Of a stretch of 64,000 nucleotides of DNA, positions 25,767 to 34,049 are shown one piece after another. The notes under the pieces are model-generated. The model was not told the origin of the DNA. It was given only the letters and a program-made list of their open reading frames with translations, and made no database searches. The stretch covers positions 471,065 through 535,064 of the forward strand of contig NZ_WTUZ01000022.1 of the NCBI RefSeq assembly GCF_009882985.1. Reading direction: 5' to 3'. Each line of letters starts with the position of its first letter. The stretch's first letter is position 1. Source of the stretch: Paenibacillus silvestris (lineage in GTDB: Bacteria > Bacillota > Bacilli > Paenibacillales > NBRC-103111). Made by a program: the position numbers and the translations under genes.

Positions 25767-26708
25767 ATGAAATATCGTAAATTAGGGCTTTCCGGATTAA
25801 AGGTAAGTGAAATTAGTTTAGGTAGCTGGTTGACATACGGTGGTTACGTTGAGCGTGAGAATGCAGTCAACTCCATTCATAAAGCATATGAATTGGGAGT
25901 TAATTTTTTTGATACAGCGAATGTGTATGAGCGTGGTGAAGCGGAGAAGGTCGTAGGCGAGGTTTTGAAAAATTATCCGCGTCATTCCTACGTGCTTGCT
26001 ACCAAGGTATTCGGCAAAATGGGTGACGGACCTAATGATAAGGGCCTTTCACGCAAACATATTTTTGAACAGCTGCATGCGAGTTTACAGCGACTTGGTA
26101 CGGATTATGTGGATGTGTATTACTGCCACCGTTATGATCCAGAAACGCCAATTGAAGAAACACTGCGGGCACTCGATGATCTCGTTACACAAGGGAAAGC
26201 GCTGTATATTGGGGTAAGCGAATGGACAGCCACTCAAATGGCCCAAGCCTTAGCTGTAGCTGATAAATATTTGCTGGACAAAATTATCGTTAACCAGCCT
26301 ATTTATAACCTTTTTAACCGTTACATCGAGAAAGAGGTTATTCCTTTAGGTGAGAAACAAGGGATTGGTCAGGTGGTCTTCTCGCCACTCGCGCAAGGCT
26401 TGCTGACGGGGAAATACAAATCCGTTTCTGACATACCACAAGATAGCCGAGCAGCGAAGCTGGATAATTTCCGCAAAGGTTTGACCGAGGAAAATATCGC
26501 CAAGGTTCAACAGCTAGAAGCCGTTGCTGCAGATTTGAACATTTCGATCGGGAACCTAGCGCTTGCTTGGATCTTGCGTCAACCGAATGTTTCTAGCGCC
26601 CTAGTAGGTGCGAGCCGTCCTGCACAGGTTGAGGACAATGTGAAAGCTTCGGATATCACATTATCTACGGATGTTTTAGAGCGTGTAGAAGCAATTATGA
26701 CGAAGTAA
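25767..26708 (+). CDS. aldo/keto reductase (KCNAB/AKR6-like)
   Basis: A 313-residue NADPH-dependent (alpha/beta)8 oxidoreductase. Catalytic tetrad D49, Y54, K80, H121 is present (FFDTANVY, LATKVFG, YYCHRYD). The cofactor-binding end ALVGASRPAQVEDN is complete. Its sequence is close to the bacterial relatives of the voltage-gated potassium-channel beta subunit. ATG 25767 follows AGGAGGATG; a preceding ATGAGATGA is out of frame. A TATAAT lies at about 25719. Substrate unknown. Confidence 0.92.
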   Translation: MKYRKLGLSGLKVSEISLGSWLTYGGYVERENAVNSIHKAYELGVNFFDTANVYERGEAEKVVGEVLKNYPRHSYVLATKVFGKMGDGPNDKGLSRKHIFEQLHASLQRLGTDYVDVYYCHRYDPETPIEETLRALDDLVTQGKALYIGVSEWTATQMAQALAVADKYLLDKIIVNQPIYNLFNRYIEKEVIPLGEKQGIGQVVFSPLAQGLLTGKYKSVSDIPQDSRAAKLDNFRKGLTEENIAKVQQLEAVAADLNISIGNLALAWILRQPNVSSALVGASRPAQVEDNVKASDITLSTDVLERVEAIMTK

Positions 26709-26719
26709 TTTGAAGTAAT

Positions 26720-26809
26720 CATGCTCTTAATCTTCATGTTCTTAATCTTCATGCTCTTAATCTTCATGTTCTAAATCTTCATGCTCTTAATCTCAATGTC
26801 CTTCATCTT
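26720..26809. repeat. 15-bp tandem repeat, 6 copies
   Basis: CATGCTCTTAATCTT and variants (CATGTTCTTAATCTT, CATGTTCTAAATCTT, AATGTCCTTCATCTT) stand head to tail between the two aldo/keto reductase genes. The last copies are more diverged and end just before the ribosome-binding site of the second gene. No coding sense; possibly slippage-prone spacer. Confidence 0.9.
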
Positions 26810-26836
26810 AAACCTCTTCAAAGGAGAAAAGCTATC

Positions 26837-27733
26837 ATGGAAAAGCGTCCTTATGGCAAAACAGGCATGCAGGTTAGTGTTCTAGGATTTGGCGGCGCTG
26901 AAATCGGCTTTTCTTCGGCTTCCACAGAAGACGTGGACAAGCTGCTAGGCAGTGCGCTTGATGCTGGTTTAAACGTGATCGATACAGCTGAATGCTACAA
27001 CGTCAGCGAAGAGTTAATCGGTAAAACGGTATCGCACCGGAGAGATGACTACTATTTGTTCACCAAATGCGGCCACTCCTCTGGGTTTGACCTCCCAGAT
27101 TGGGATCCTAAGCTGCTAGAACTAAGCATTGAACGCAGCTTAAAACGTCTGAATACAGACTATATCGACGTGATTCATTTGCACAGCTGCTCGGAGGAAT
27201 TGCTTCGTCGAGGCGAAGTGATTGAGGTTCTGCAGCGGGCGAAGGAGCAAGGAAAGACGCGTTTCATCGGCTACAGCGGTGATCACAAAGCGGCTCAATA
27301 TGCGGTTCAATCCGGCTTATTCGACTCGCTCGAGACTTCGATCAATATTGCCGATCAGGAAGCTATCGAACTAACCATCCCAGGTGCTATTGAAAGAGGC
27401 ATGGGTGTGGTTGTGAAGCGTCCGATTGCCAATGCTGCTTGGAAAACAGGCGAGAAGCCGGAGAGCGCCTATCATCAGCCTTATTGGGAGCGTCTGCAGC
27501 AGTTGAATTACGAGTTTCTGCAGACAGATCTGCAGGAATCTATTGAAGTTGCTCTGCGTTTCACGCTGTCTGTACCAGGTGTCCATACCGCCATTGTGGG
27601 GACGGCTAATCCGGGGCGTTGGCTAGAAAACGCGAAGCTGCTGGAACGAGGCAATTTACCCCAAGAAGCCTATGAGACTATCCGCAAAAGATGGCAGGAG
27701 ATTGCCGAAGTCGATTGGATCGGTAAAGGTTAA
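26837..27733 (+). CDS. aldo/keto reductase
   Basis: A second, different aldo/keto reductase (298 residues). Tetrad D49, Y54, K77 and H116 is present (NVIDTAECY, LFTKCGH, VIHLHS). The cofactor end HTAIVGTANPGRWLENA is complete. AAAGGAGAAAA site. Read on the same strand as the first with 128 bases between; perhaps one transcript. Role unknown; a general carbonyl or sugar dehydrogenase is possible. Confidence 0.9.
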   Translation: MEKRPYGKTGMQVSVLGFGGAEIGFSSASTEDVDKLLGSALDAGLNVIDTAECYNVSEELIGKTVSHRRDDYYLFTKCGHSSGFDLPDWDPKLLELSIERSLKRLNTDYIDVIHLHSCSEELLRRGEVIEVLQRAKEQGKTRFIGYSGDHKAAQYAVQSGLFDSLETSINIADQEAIELTIPGAIERGMGVVVKRPIANAAWKTGEKPESAYHQPYWERLQQLNYEFLQTDLQESIEVALRFTLSVPGVHTAIVGTANPGRWLENAKLLERGNLPQEAYETIRKRWQEIAEVDWIGKG

Positions 27734-27742
27734 CGCAAATTC

Positions 27743-27776
27743 CCAACTGTGAGTATTTGACGGTTGGTCTTTTTTT
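27743..27776 (+). terminator. intrinsic terminator after aldo/keto reductase
   Basis: CCAACTG (27743-27749) pairs with CGGTTGG (27761-27767), followed by TCTTTTTTT. Confidence 0.8.
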
Positions 27777-27789
27777 ACCAAAAAAAGTA

Positions 27790-27818
27790 TTGACGAATGA
27801 CTGTAATGTTGGTAAATT
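27790..27818 (+). promoter_or_regulatory. sigma-A promoter of ssuADCB
   Basis: TTGACG (27790-27795), spacer of 17, TAAATT (27813-27818). It starts directly behind the previous terminator. Confidence 0.65.
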
Positions 27819-27821
27819 AAA

Positions 27822-27913
27822 ACCAAGTAAATTGATCAGAATAATTATGTATCGACCGGATCACCGGAGACACATGCTTAACTTCCATTACGGGAGAGCT
27901 GTGTCTCTTTTTT
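27822..27913 (+). promoter_or_regulatory. structured leader with terminator, riboswitch-like
   Basis: CCAAGTAAAT, then TCGA, a hairpin CCGG-ATCA-CCGG (27856-27867) and a terminator stem GAGACACA/TGTGTCTC with TTTTTT (27867-27913). Compared with the leader at 11.3 kb, both arms of the small hairpin changed together (CCAG/CTGG to CCGG/CCGG), as did part of the terminator stem, while TCGACC and GGAGAC stayed. Likely a sulfur-responsive attenuator of the ssu operon. Confidence 0.5.
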
Positions 27914-27954
27914 GTATGGTTTCAGTGCGCTAGATAGAAAAGGGAGGATCTCTT

Positions 27955-28956
27955 ATGAAAAAAAGTTTAATCGTTTCATTTATTTTATCCGCGTTTCTCG
28001 TTACAACGTTAAGCGGCTGCGGATCGACTTCTACAGCGGTGAGTGGTTCAACGGATACGAAGGTGCCGGCGACAGCCAAAACAGAGAAGAGCACTACACT
28101 TCGAATTGGCTATCAGAAATATGGTACGGTGAACTTCCTGAAAGCAAATGGGGAGCTCGATAAAGTGTTAAAAGAAAAAGGCATCACGATCCAATGGACA
28201 GAGTTCCCCGGTGGTCCTCAACTACTGGAAGCCATGAACGTTGGGAGTATCGATGTGGGGCATACGGGAGAAGCGCCGCCGATTTTTGCGCAAGCTGCTG
28301 GTACACCGCTCGTTTACTTAGGACATGAGCCGGCAAGCCCAGCCAGTGAAGCGATCCTCATCCCGGAGAAGTCGGAGATTAAATCCGTTGCTGAGCTAAA
28401 AGGGAAGAAGGTTGCCCTGAACAAAGGCTCGAACGTTCACTATTTATTAGTGAAGCAGCTTGAAAAGGCTGGATTGAAATATGAAGATATTCAAGTTGTG
28501 TTCCTCCCTCCGGCAGATGCCAGAGCGGCTTTTGAGAAAGGCAGTGTAGACGCTTGGGTGATCTGGGATCCATTCTTCTCAGCGGCTGAGACTTCGGCGA
28601 AGGCCAAGATTTTGGCTGATGGCAAAGATACCGTTGCGAATCATGAGTTTTATCTGGCTACCCGGTCCTATGCACAAAGCAATCCTGAGACGGTAAAAAC
28701 GCTCTTGGAGCAGTTGGCGAAAGTTGATACTTGGTCCAAGGATCATCCGAAAGAGCTGTCCGAAACCTTATCGCCGCAGCTGGGGATTGATGTTCCATCC
28801 CTGGAACGTGCAGCGAAACGCAGGACATACGGCATTCAACCGATTGATGATGCTCTGCTTAGTGAACAGCAAAAAATAGCTGACAGCTTTTTCAAATTAG
28901 GCCTTATCCCGAAAGAGATTAATGTGAAAGATGCCGTATTGCCGGCTACGAAATAG
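27955..28956 (+). CDS. ssuA: aliphatic sulfonate ABC transporter substrate-binding lipoprotein
   Basis: A 333-residue lipoprotein (lipobox LSGC, Cys at 22) of the SsuA family with IGYQKYGTVNFLKANGEL, FPGGPQLLEAMNVGSIDVGHTGEAPP and VDAWVIWDPFFSA, all typical. Captures alkanesulfonates outside the membrane. AGGGAGGAT site. First gene of an operon whose next members are the SsuD monooxygenase, permease and ATPase, which supports the specific assignment. Confidence 0.94.
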   Translation: MKKSLIVSFILSAFLVTTLSGCGSTSTAVSGSTDTKVPATAKTEKSTTLRIGYQKYGTVNFLKANGELDKVLKEKGITIQWTEFPGGPQLLEAMNVGSIDVGHTGEAPPIFAQAAGTPLVYLGHEPASPASEAILIPEKSEIKSVAELKGKKVALNKGSNVHYLLVKQLEKAGLKYEDIQVVFLPPADARAAFEKGSVDAWVIWDPFFSAAETSAKAKILADGKDTVANHEFYLATRSYAQSNPETVKTLLEQLAKVDTWSKDHPKELSETLSPQLGIDVPSLERAAKRRTYGIQPIDDALLSEQQKIADSFFKLGLIPKEINVKDAVLPATK

Positions 28957-28999
28957 CTTCGTGCTAACAACTAATAACGAATAAAGGGAGACGATGGAG

Positions 29000-30184
29000 A
29001 TGGAAGTATTCTGGTTCATTCCGACACACGGGGACAGCAGATACATTGGAACAACAAAAGGGGCACGCGCAGTCGATTATGGCTATATGAAGCAAATTGC
29101 GCAAGCAGCGGATAGGCTGGGTTATGGCGGTGTTCTGTTGCCAACTGGAAGATCGTGCGAGGATGCATGGGTTGTTGCCTCATCCTTGATTCCAGCAACA
29201 GAGAAGCTTAAATTCCTAGTCGCCGTTAGACCGGGCTTGATGTCGCCAACCCTTTCAGCCAGAATGGCTTCCACCTTCGACCGCCTCTCCGATGGCCGTC
29301 TATTGATCAATGTTGTAACCGGAGGAGACTCCCAGGAGCTTGAGGCAGATGGTCTATTCCTTGATCATGATGCCAGATATGATTTGACAGATGAATTCCT
29401 CCATATTTGGCGGAAGGAGCTTGCAGGTGAGCAGGTTGATTTCGAAGGGGAACACTTGAAAGTAAAAGGCGGAAAGATCGTCTATCCACCGATTCAAGCA
29501 CCGTACCCGCCGCTTTATTTCGGAGGTTCCTCGCCGGCTGGGATTGAGGTAGCTGCGGATCATGTTGATGTTTACTTAACGTGGGGGGAGCCTCCTGCTC
29601 AAGTAGCGGAGAAAATCAAAACCGTTCGTGAAGCTGCTGCCAAGCGAGGCCGAACAGTGAAGTTCGGCATACGACTGCATGTTATCGTACGCGAAACAGA
29701 TGAGGAAGCATGGGCGGATGCCAATCGCTTGATTTCGCATCTGGATGACGAAACTATCGCTGCGGCGCAGAAAATATTTGCACGCATGGACTCGGAAGGT
29801 CAGCGCCGTATGGCTGAACTGCATAAGGGCGACCGCACGAAGCTGGAGATTAGCCCCAATTTATGGGCAGGCATTGGACTTGTGAGGGGTGGTGCAGGAA
29901 CGGCTTTAGTGGGTAGTCCTGAAGCTGTTGCTGCGCGAATGAAGGAGTATGCTGAGCTAGGTATTGAGACTTTCATTTTCTCGGGTTATCCACACTTGGA
30001 AGAGGCTTATCGGACAGCGGAACTGCTTTTCCCGCATCTGCCTCTGAAGAAAGGTGTGACTCGAGCGAACGAAACTGCCAACTACGTAAGCCCGTTCGGA
30101 GAGCTAATTGCCAATACGGAATTGCCAAAGCCGACGAAGGGGGTTCAGCATAGTGAAAACCAACCTGTCAAAGTCTCTGGGTAA
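29000..30184 (+). CDS. ssuD: FMNH2-dependent alkanesulfonate monooxygenase
   Basis: 394 residues with the SsuD signature start VFWFIPTHGDSRY, the segment GRSCEDAWV (active-site Cys region), LINVVTGGD and GYPHLEEAYRTAELLFPHLP. It cleaves the C-S bond of alkanesulfonates with reduced FMN and O2, giving sulfite and an aldehyde. ATG 29000 is 9 bases after GGGAG; an ATG at 28994 is too close. No flavin reductase (ssuE) is in the operon. Its 3' end overlaps the permease gene by 32 bases. Confidence 0.95.
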   Translation: MEVFWFIPTHGDSRYIGTTKGARAVDYGYMKQIAQAADRLGYGGVLLPTGRSCEDAWVVASSLIPATEKLKFLVAVRPGLMSPTLSARMASTFDRLSDGRLLINVVTGGDSQELEADGLFLDHDARYDLTDEFLHIWRKELAGEQVDFEGEHLKVKGGKIVYPPIQAPYPPLYFGGSSPAGIEVAADHVDVYLTWGEPPAQVAEKIKTVREAAAKRGRTVKFGIRLHVIVRETDEEAWADANRLISHLDDETIAAAQKIFARMDSEGQRRMAELHKGDRTKLEISPNLWAGIGLVRGGAGTALVGSPEAVAARMKEYAELGIETFIFSGYPHLEEAYRTAELLFPHLPLKKGVTRANETANYVSPFGELIANTELPKPTKGVQHSENQPVKVSG

Positions 30185-30935
30185 ACAACTGCTCCCTTGG
30201 GTACTTCCGATAGTGCTTATCGTACTATGGCAGCTATTGGGACAATTTGGGGTGATATCCACTCGCATTCTTTCTACACCTGCGGCAGTTTTTGCAGCGG
30301 GTGTTCATTTGGCGCAGAAAGGAACCTTATTTGACTATATCGGTGCCAGCTCCAAACGAGCTTTTATCGGCTTTGCTATAGGAGGCAGTATAGGTTTTGC
30401 GCTTGGCTTAATTAACGGACTTATTCCCATTCTTGAAAAGATTACAGATACGTCGGTACAAATGCTGCGTAATATCCCGCATCTCGCCATGATTCCTTTG
30501 GTTATTCTCTGGTTTGGCATCGGGGAAGAAGGCAAGCTCTTTCTGGTTGCGTTAGGTGTCTTTTTCCCGATTTATTTAAATACGTTTCACGGGATACGTT
30601 CGGTCGATCCCGGGTTAATTGAGATGGGCCGTGTTTATGGACTTCGTCATTTTCATCTGTTTCGTAAAGTCATCGTTCCCGGTGCACTGCCCTCTATATT
30701 GGTCGGTGTTCGCTTCTCTTTAGGTATCATGTGGATAACTTTGATCGTTGCAGAAACGATATCATCCAGCTCGGGGATAGGTTACATGGCGATGAACGCC
30801 AGAGAGTTTCTGCAGATGGATGTCGTTATTCTGAGTATTCTGGTTTACGCATTGCTGGGCAAAATATCCGACTATATGGCGAAACTGCTGGAGCGCGCTT
30901 GGCTTCAGTGGCATCCGAATTTCTTGAAATCTTAG
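30153..30935 (+). CDS. ssuC: aliphatic sulfonate ABC transporter permease
   Basis: 260-residue permease with about six spans and the coupling loop MGRVYGLRHFHLFRKVIVPGALPSIL. The chosen GTG 30153 follows AAGGGGG within the end of ssuD; earlier in-frame starts would add 15 polar residues. Clearly homologous to the SsuC-like protein at 12.3-13.2 kb (LQMLRNIPHLAMIPLVILWFG in both). Confidence 0.93.
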   Translation: MKTNLSKSLGKQLLPWVLPIVLIVLWQLLGQFGVISTRILSTPAAVFAAGVHLAQKGTLFDYIGASSKRAFIGFAIGGSIGFALGLINGLIPILEKITDTSVQMLRNIPHLAMIPLVILWFGIGEEGKLFLVALGVFFPIYLNTFHGIRSVDPGLIEMGRVYGLRHFHLFRKVIVPGALPSILVGVRFSLGIMWITLIVAETISSSSGIGYMAMNAREFLQMDVVILSILVYALLGKISDYMAKLLERAWLQWHPNFLKS

Positions 30936-30955
30936 CGTAGAGGAGAGTGAGCGTG

Positions 30956-31735
30956 ATGGCTGACACGAAAGGCATTCGATTGCAGGTGAAGCAGGCGGCG
31001 AAGCAGTTTGGCCAAAAGCATGTGCTGCATGAAATCGAGCTAGATGCAGAACCAGGTGAGTTTATTGCGATTGTTGGGCGCAGTGGTTGCGGCAAAAGCA
31101 CGCTTTTGCGTTTAATTGCTGGACTTGATAAACCATCAAGTGGACAGATCGAGGTGGATGGCCAGCAAGTGAAGGGCATCAACTCGGATACACGCGTGTT
31201 ATTCCAGGATGCCCGATTACTTCCATGGAACCGTGTGCTGGCGAATGTTCAGGTCGGTGTGCGAGATGGCTCGCGCGCGAGGGCGGAGCAAGTTCTTGCA
31301 CAGGTGGGGCTTGCGGACAGAAGCAATGAATGGCCCGGCGTCTTGTCAGGCGGGCAGCGTCAACGCGTTGCTCTGGCTCGTGCTTTGGCCGGGCAGCCTC
31401 GACTGCTTCTGCTGGATGAACCGCTTGGCGCTTTGGATGCATTGACACGCATTGAAATGCAGCAGCTGATAGAACGCCTCTGGTTCCATCAGAGGTTCAC
31501 GGCTTTGCTGGTCACGCATGATGTTTCAGAAGCGGTTCAACTTGCGGACCGCGTGATTCTAATCGAAGAAGGCAGGATTGCCTTAGATGTGAAAATTACT
31601 CTTCCGCGCCCTCGCGTTCGGGACAGCGGTTTCGCCTATTTCGAGCAGTTGATTCTGGATCGTATTTTGGTGAAAGAACAACATCCTGGTTTGACAGATG
31701 TAGCAGCAAACAATAAATACGCCTTTTCCATTTAG
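30956..31735 (+). CDS. ssuB: aliphatic sulfonate ABC transporter ATP-binding protein
   Basis: 259-residue ATPase with Walker A GRSGCGKST, Q-loop VLFQDARLLPW, signature LSGGQRQR, Walker B LLLLDEPLGALD and VTHDVSE. ATG 30956 is 9 bases past AGAGGAG; a GTG at 30953 is also possible. Last gene of the ssuADCB operon. Confidence 0.94.
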   Translation: MADTKGIRLQVKQAAKQFGQKHVLHEIELDAEPGEFIAIVGRSGCGKSTLLRLIAGLDKPSSGQIEVDGQQVKGINSDTRVLFQDARLLPWNRVLANVQVGVRDGSRARAEQVLAQVGLADRSNEWPGVLSGGQRQRVALARALAGQPRLLLLDEPLGALDALTRIEMQQLIERLWFHQRFTALLVTHDVSEAVQLADRVILIEEGRIALDVKITLPRPRVRDSGFAYFEQLILDRILVKEQHPGLTDVAANNKYAFSI

Positions 31736-31747
31736 GGGTGTATTGTT

Positions 31748-31788
31748 AAAAAAACCACTCCAAGGCGGCTGCCTTCAGAGTGGTTTTT
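31748..31788. terminator. bidirectional terminator between ssuB and WYL regulator
   Basis: AAAAAACCACTC pairs with GAGTGGTTTTT; A run on the left and T run on the right serve both converging transcripts. Confidence 0.85.
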
Positions 31789-31797
31789 CCAATTAGT

Positions 31798-32592
31798 CTA
31801 CTCATATCTAGCCAAAGCCCTCTGAGCGGACTCCAGCATCCTCTTTTGCAAATACTCGCCTTGCGTGACGCGCACCCGTTTGCCGAGGAAACGCAGCTTG
31901 CTTAGTACATATTCGGCTTCATTGTTTAGATATGTTAGCCGAATGGTGTACGTACCCTCTTTGTCGTCATAGTCGACCTGTTTCTCGAAGCAAGAAAACG
32001 CATAAAGAATCCGTGACAATTCCCGATTGTATGATTTGATGACGGTGATGCTTGCATGGATGTGACGTTTGTGCAGCAGCTTTTCAATTTGTACGTGTAC
32101 TTCGGCAGCCCGCTCGGGGGAGAATGGCAGATCATGAATGGCTTCAATGTTGTCCAGCTTTGAGCTCATCATTGTCCGGTGTCTAAGATGATACCAGAGC
32201 AAGTACCAATCTTTTTTGACCTGCGAATATTCGAGTTTGTACGGAAAAGCCATTTCATTGGTAAAAGTACGCTCATCCTTCACCCGATAAGTAAGCCTGA
32301 TAGCACCTTGTCGTGTAATCACTCGGCGGAGGGTGCGCAGCTGCGGATGAAACACGTGTTTTTCTTTACTTCGCGCTTTCTCCGTGAACGCTTCAGACAA
32401 ATCCAAGGCAGGTTCAACATCCAGAACCCTCTGAAGCTTCTCCAGCGCAGCAGGTGTGAAGGCATGCAAGGCAGCGCTGTGACTCAACATCGTTTTCAGC
32501 CATGACCGCTCTACAGAAGTCACCATGAACGTTCCTGAGTTTTCTAATCTCGTAATCATAGTATAGTTAAATATTTTCTCGAACAGGTTCAT
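31798..32592 (-). CDS. WYL-domain regulator (second of pair)
   Basis: 264 residues from ATG 32592 (GGAG 13 bases ahead; overlaps the upstream gene by 26 bases). After a short N-terminus, the middle holds a WYL-type fold (strands IRLTYRV, NEMAFPYKLEYSQVKKDWYLLWYH) and the C-terminus a WYL-C-like extension (FLGKRVRVTQGEYLQKRMLESAQRAL). I see no clear helix-turn-helix, so it may act as a partner of the upstream regulator. WYL domains bind nucleic-acid-like or nucleotide ligands. Together with its neighbour it faces away from rtcB-1. Confidence 0.78.
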   Translation of the reverse strand: MNLFEKIFNYTMITRLENSGTFMVTSVERSWLKTMLSHSAALHAFTPAALEKLQRVLDVEPALDLSEAFTEKARSKEKHVFHPQLRTLRRVITRQGAIRLTYRVKDERTFTNEMAFPYKLEYSQVKKDWYLLWYHLRHRTMMSSKLDNIEAIHDLPFSPERAAEVHVQIEKLLHKRHIHASITVIKSYNRELSRILYAFSCFEKQVDYDDKEGTYTIRLTYLNNEAEYVLSKLRFLGKRVRVTQGEYLQKRMLESAQRALARYE

Positions 32593-33892
32593 AATAGCCT
32601 GATAGCTCCTTCCACTCCTCAATCATCTCCCGCCGGAATTCGCTAGGTTCTAGCACTTCACAGCTCGAGCCGAAACTTCGAATCCAAGGCTTAATTTCCG
32701 TAGTCCCATTGACGGTGATCTCGTATACGAACGAATCTTCCAACTCCTCCGTGATTTCTCCCCATTGTCCTTGAAGAAGTACGCGCTCTTTGATGAAATT
32801 CGGTCCTGATCGGCCCGGGTTGTAGAAGCACACTTTTACCGTTACAGCCCTCCCTGTGTCTATGACCCAGCTTAGCTTGATTCGCTCCTCTAAATCCAAC
32901 TTTCTTTCATTGAAAAATGAGGCATCCACCAGCTCGTCAGGCTCAATCTGTGTCATCCCTTCGACCCGGAATTTCCGGATGCCATGCCGCGAATCGTGGG
33001 CAAGCAAATACCATCGCCCATACTGGTGATCGTATACGATTTGCAGCGGCAGCGCCTTCTGCAGCTGTCCTTCCATTTCCCGTTCGAATAAGGGATTCGT
33101 ATTTTTTGAAGCGTAAGATTGGCCATTTTTGGGTGAAAAATAAAGAAATTGGACCTTGCGGCGCTGAGTGATCGCTGATAACAATCCGGACAAATGGGCT
33201 TCGTCCAAAATCCGGGAGTAATACTGATATTTATACAGAAATGGCTCTGCAGCCATTAGTTCGGCTGAGCTCCGATTCATATGCTTTTTAAGCCCGTCTC
33301 GCAGTAAATAGCCTTGCACCGAAGGGACCTGAGTATTGGCCATCACATCTATAAAATCATAGAGATCAATAAGCTCATCCTGCGAAAGCTCGTCTATGAA
33401 CGCATTATGCATACGGTACCGATAGGGGCGTGACACCGAGGTTTTCGTAATGACGCCGACTTCCTCCAGATATTTCAGATCGTTTCGAATCGTTTTCTCA
33501 TCCGGAAGAGCCGCCTCGCTGGGGATGCCTTTACTGCAAGCTTCAAGCAATTCAATAGCGGTCAAAGGCTGCTCATTCAAAGCCGCTAGCAGTGCAGCGA
33601 TCCGCTGGCTTTCCGACTCTTTCAGCGATTTGGCCCGAAATAAGAACAGCAGCATAGGGTCTGTTGAATCGAAATAACTGTAGCGCATCATATCGGCGAA
33701 TTCTTTGCGCTGCGCATCCGGTGCTTGTTGGTACACGCCAGAGATGATTTCTTTTAACCGGCGTAATGTTTTATCAAAAGTATGTACCGAAATGCCGAGT
33801 CTCTCCGCAAATTGCTGCCGGCTATACGCTCCGCTTGTCAGCACGAACATTCTCAGAAATTGGATTTCTTTATCAAAGCTTTCTCTAGCCAC
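32567..33892 (-). CDS. HTH-WYL domain transcriptional regulator
   Basis: 441 residues. An N-terminal helix-turn-helix (RQQFAERLGISVHTFDKTLRRL), a second winged-helix-like stretch (EKTIRNDLKYLEEVGVITKT), then a WYL domain (KVQFLYFSPKNG, ALPLQIVYDHQYGRWYLLAHD) and a WYL-C-like extension (about 300-420). Starts at GTG 33892 after GAGGGGAT. Divergent from rtcB-1 with 157 bases in between, a usual position for a local regulator. WYL regulators are frequently found beside RNA repair and defence genes, where they are thought to sense RNA or nucleotides. Confidence 0.85.
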   Translation of the reverse strand: MARESFDKEIQFLRMFVLTSGAYSRQQFAERLGISVHTFDKTLRRLKEIISGVYQQAPDAQRKEFADMMRYSYFDSTDPMLLFLFRAKSLKESESQRIAALLAALNEQPLTAIELLEACSKGIPSEAALPDEKTIRNDLKYLEEVGVITKTSVSRPYRYRMHNAFIDELSQDELIDLYDFIDVMANTQVPSVQGYLLRDGLKKHMNRSSAELMAAEPFLYKYQYYSRILDEAHLSGLLSAITQRRKVQFLYFSPKNGQSYASKNTNPLFEREMEGQLQKALPLQIVYDHQYGRWYLLAHDSRHGIRKFRVEGMTQIEPDELVDASFFNERKLDLEERIKLSWVIDTGRAVTVKVCFYNPGRSGPNFIKERVLLQGQWGEITEELEDSFVYEITVNGTTEIKPWIRSFGSSCEVLEPSEFRREMIEEWKELSGYYEPVRENI

Positions 33893-34049
33893 ACAATCCC
33901 CTCGCTCTTCCTCTAACCTGATCTTATTGTAGCAGGGCTGCGATTAGGAGAAAATGGAAAACTTTTCGGTTGTCGTCATACTTTCGCCGTGTTCGCCTCA
34001 TCCTAAATAAGCGATGATAGGTGCAGAAGACAAACGGAGGAGAACCGAT

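Noticed and set aside
26720..26809. CRISPR-like array
   Set aside because: The 15-bp units are directly adjacent with no spacers and there are no cas genes.
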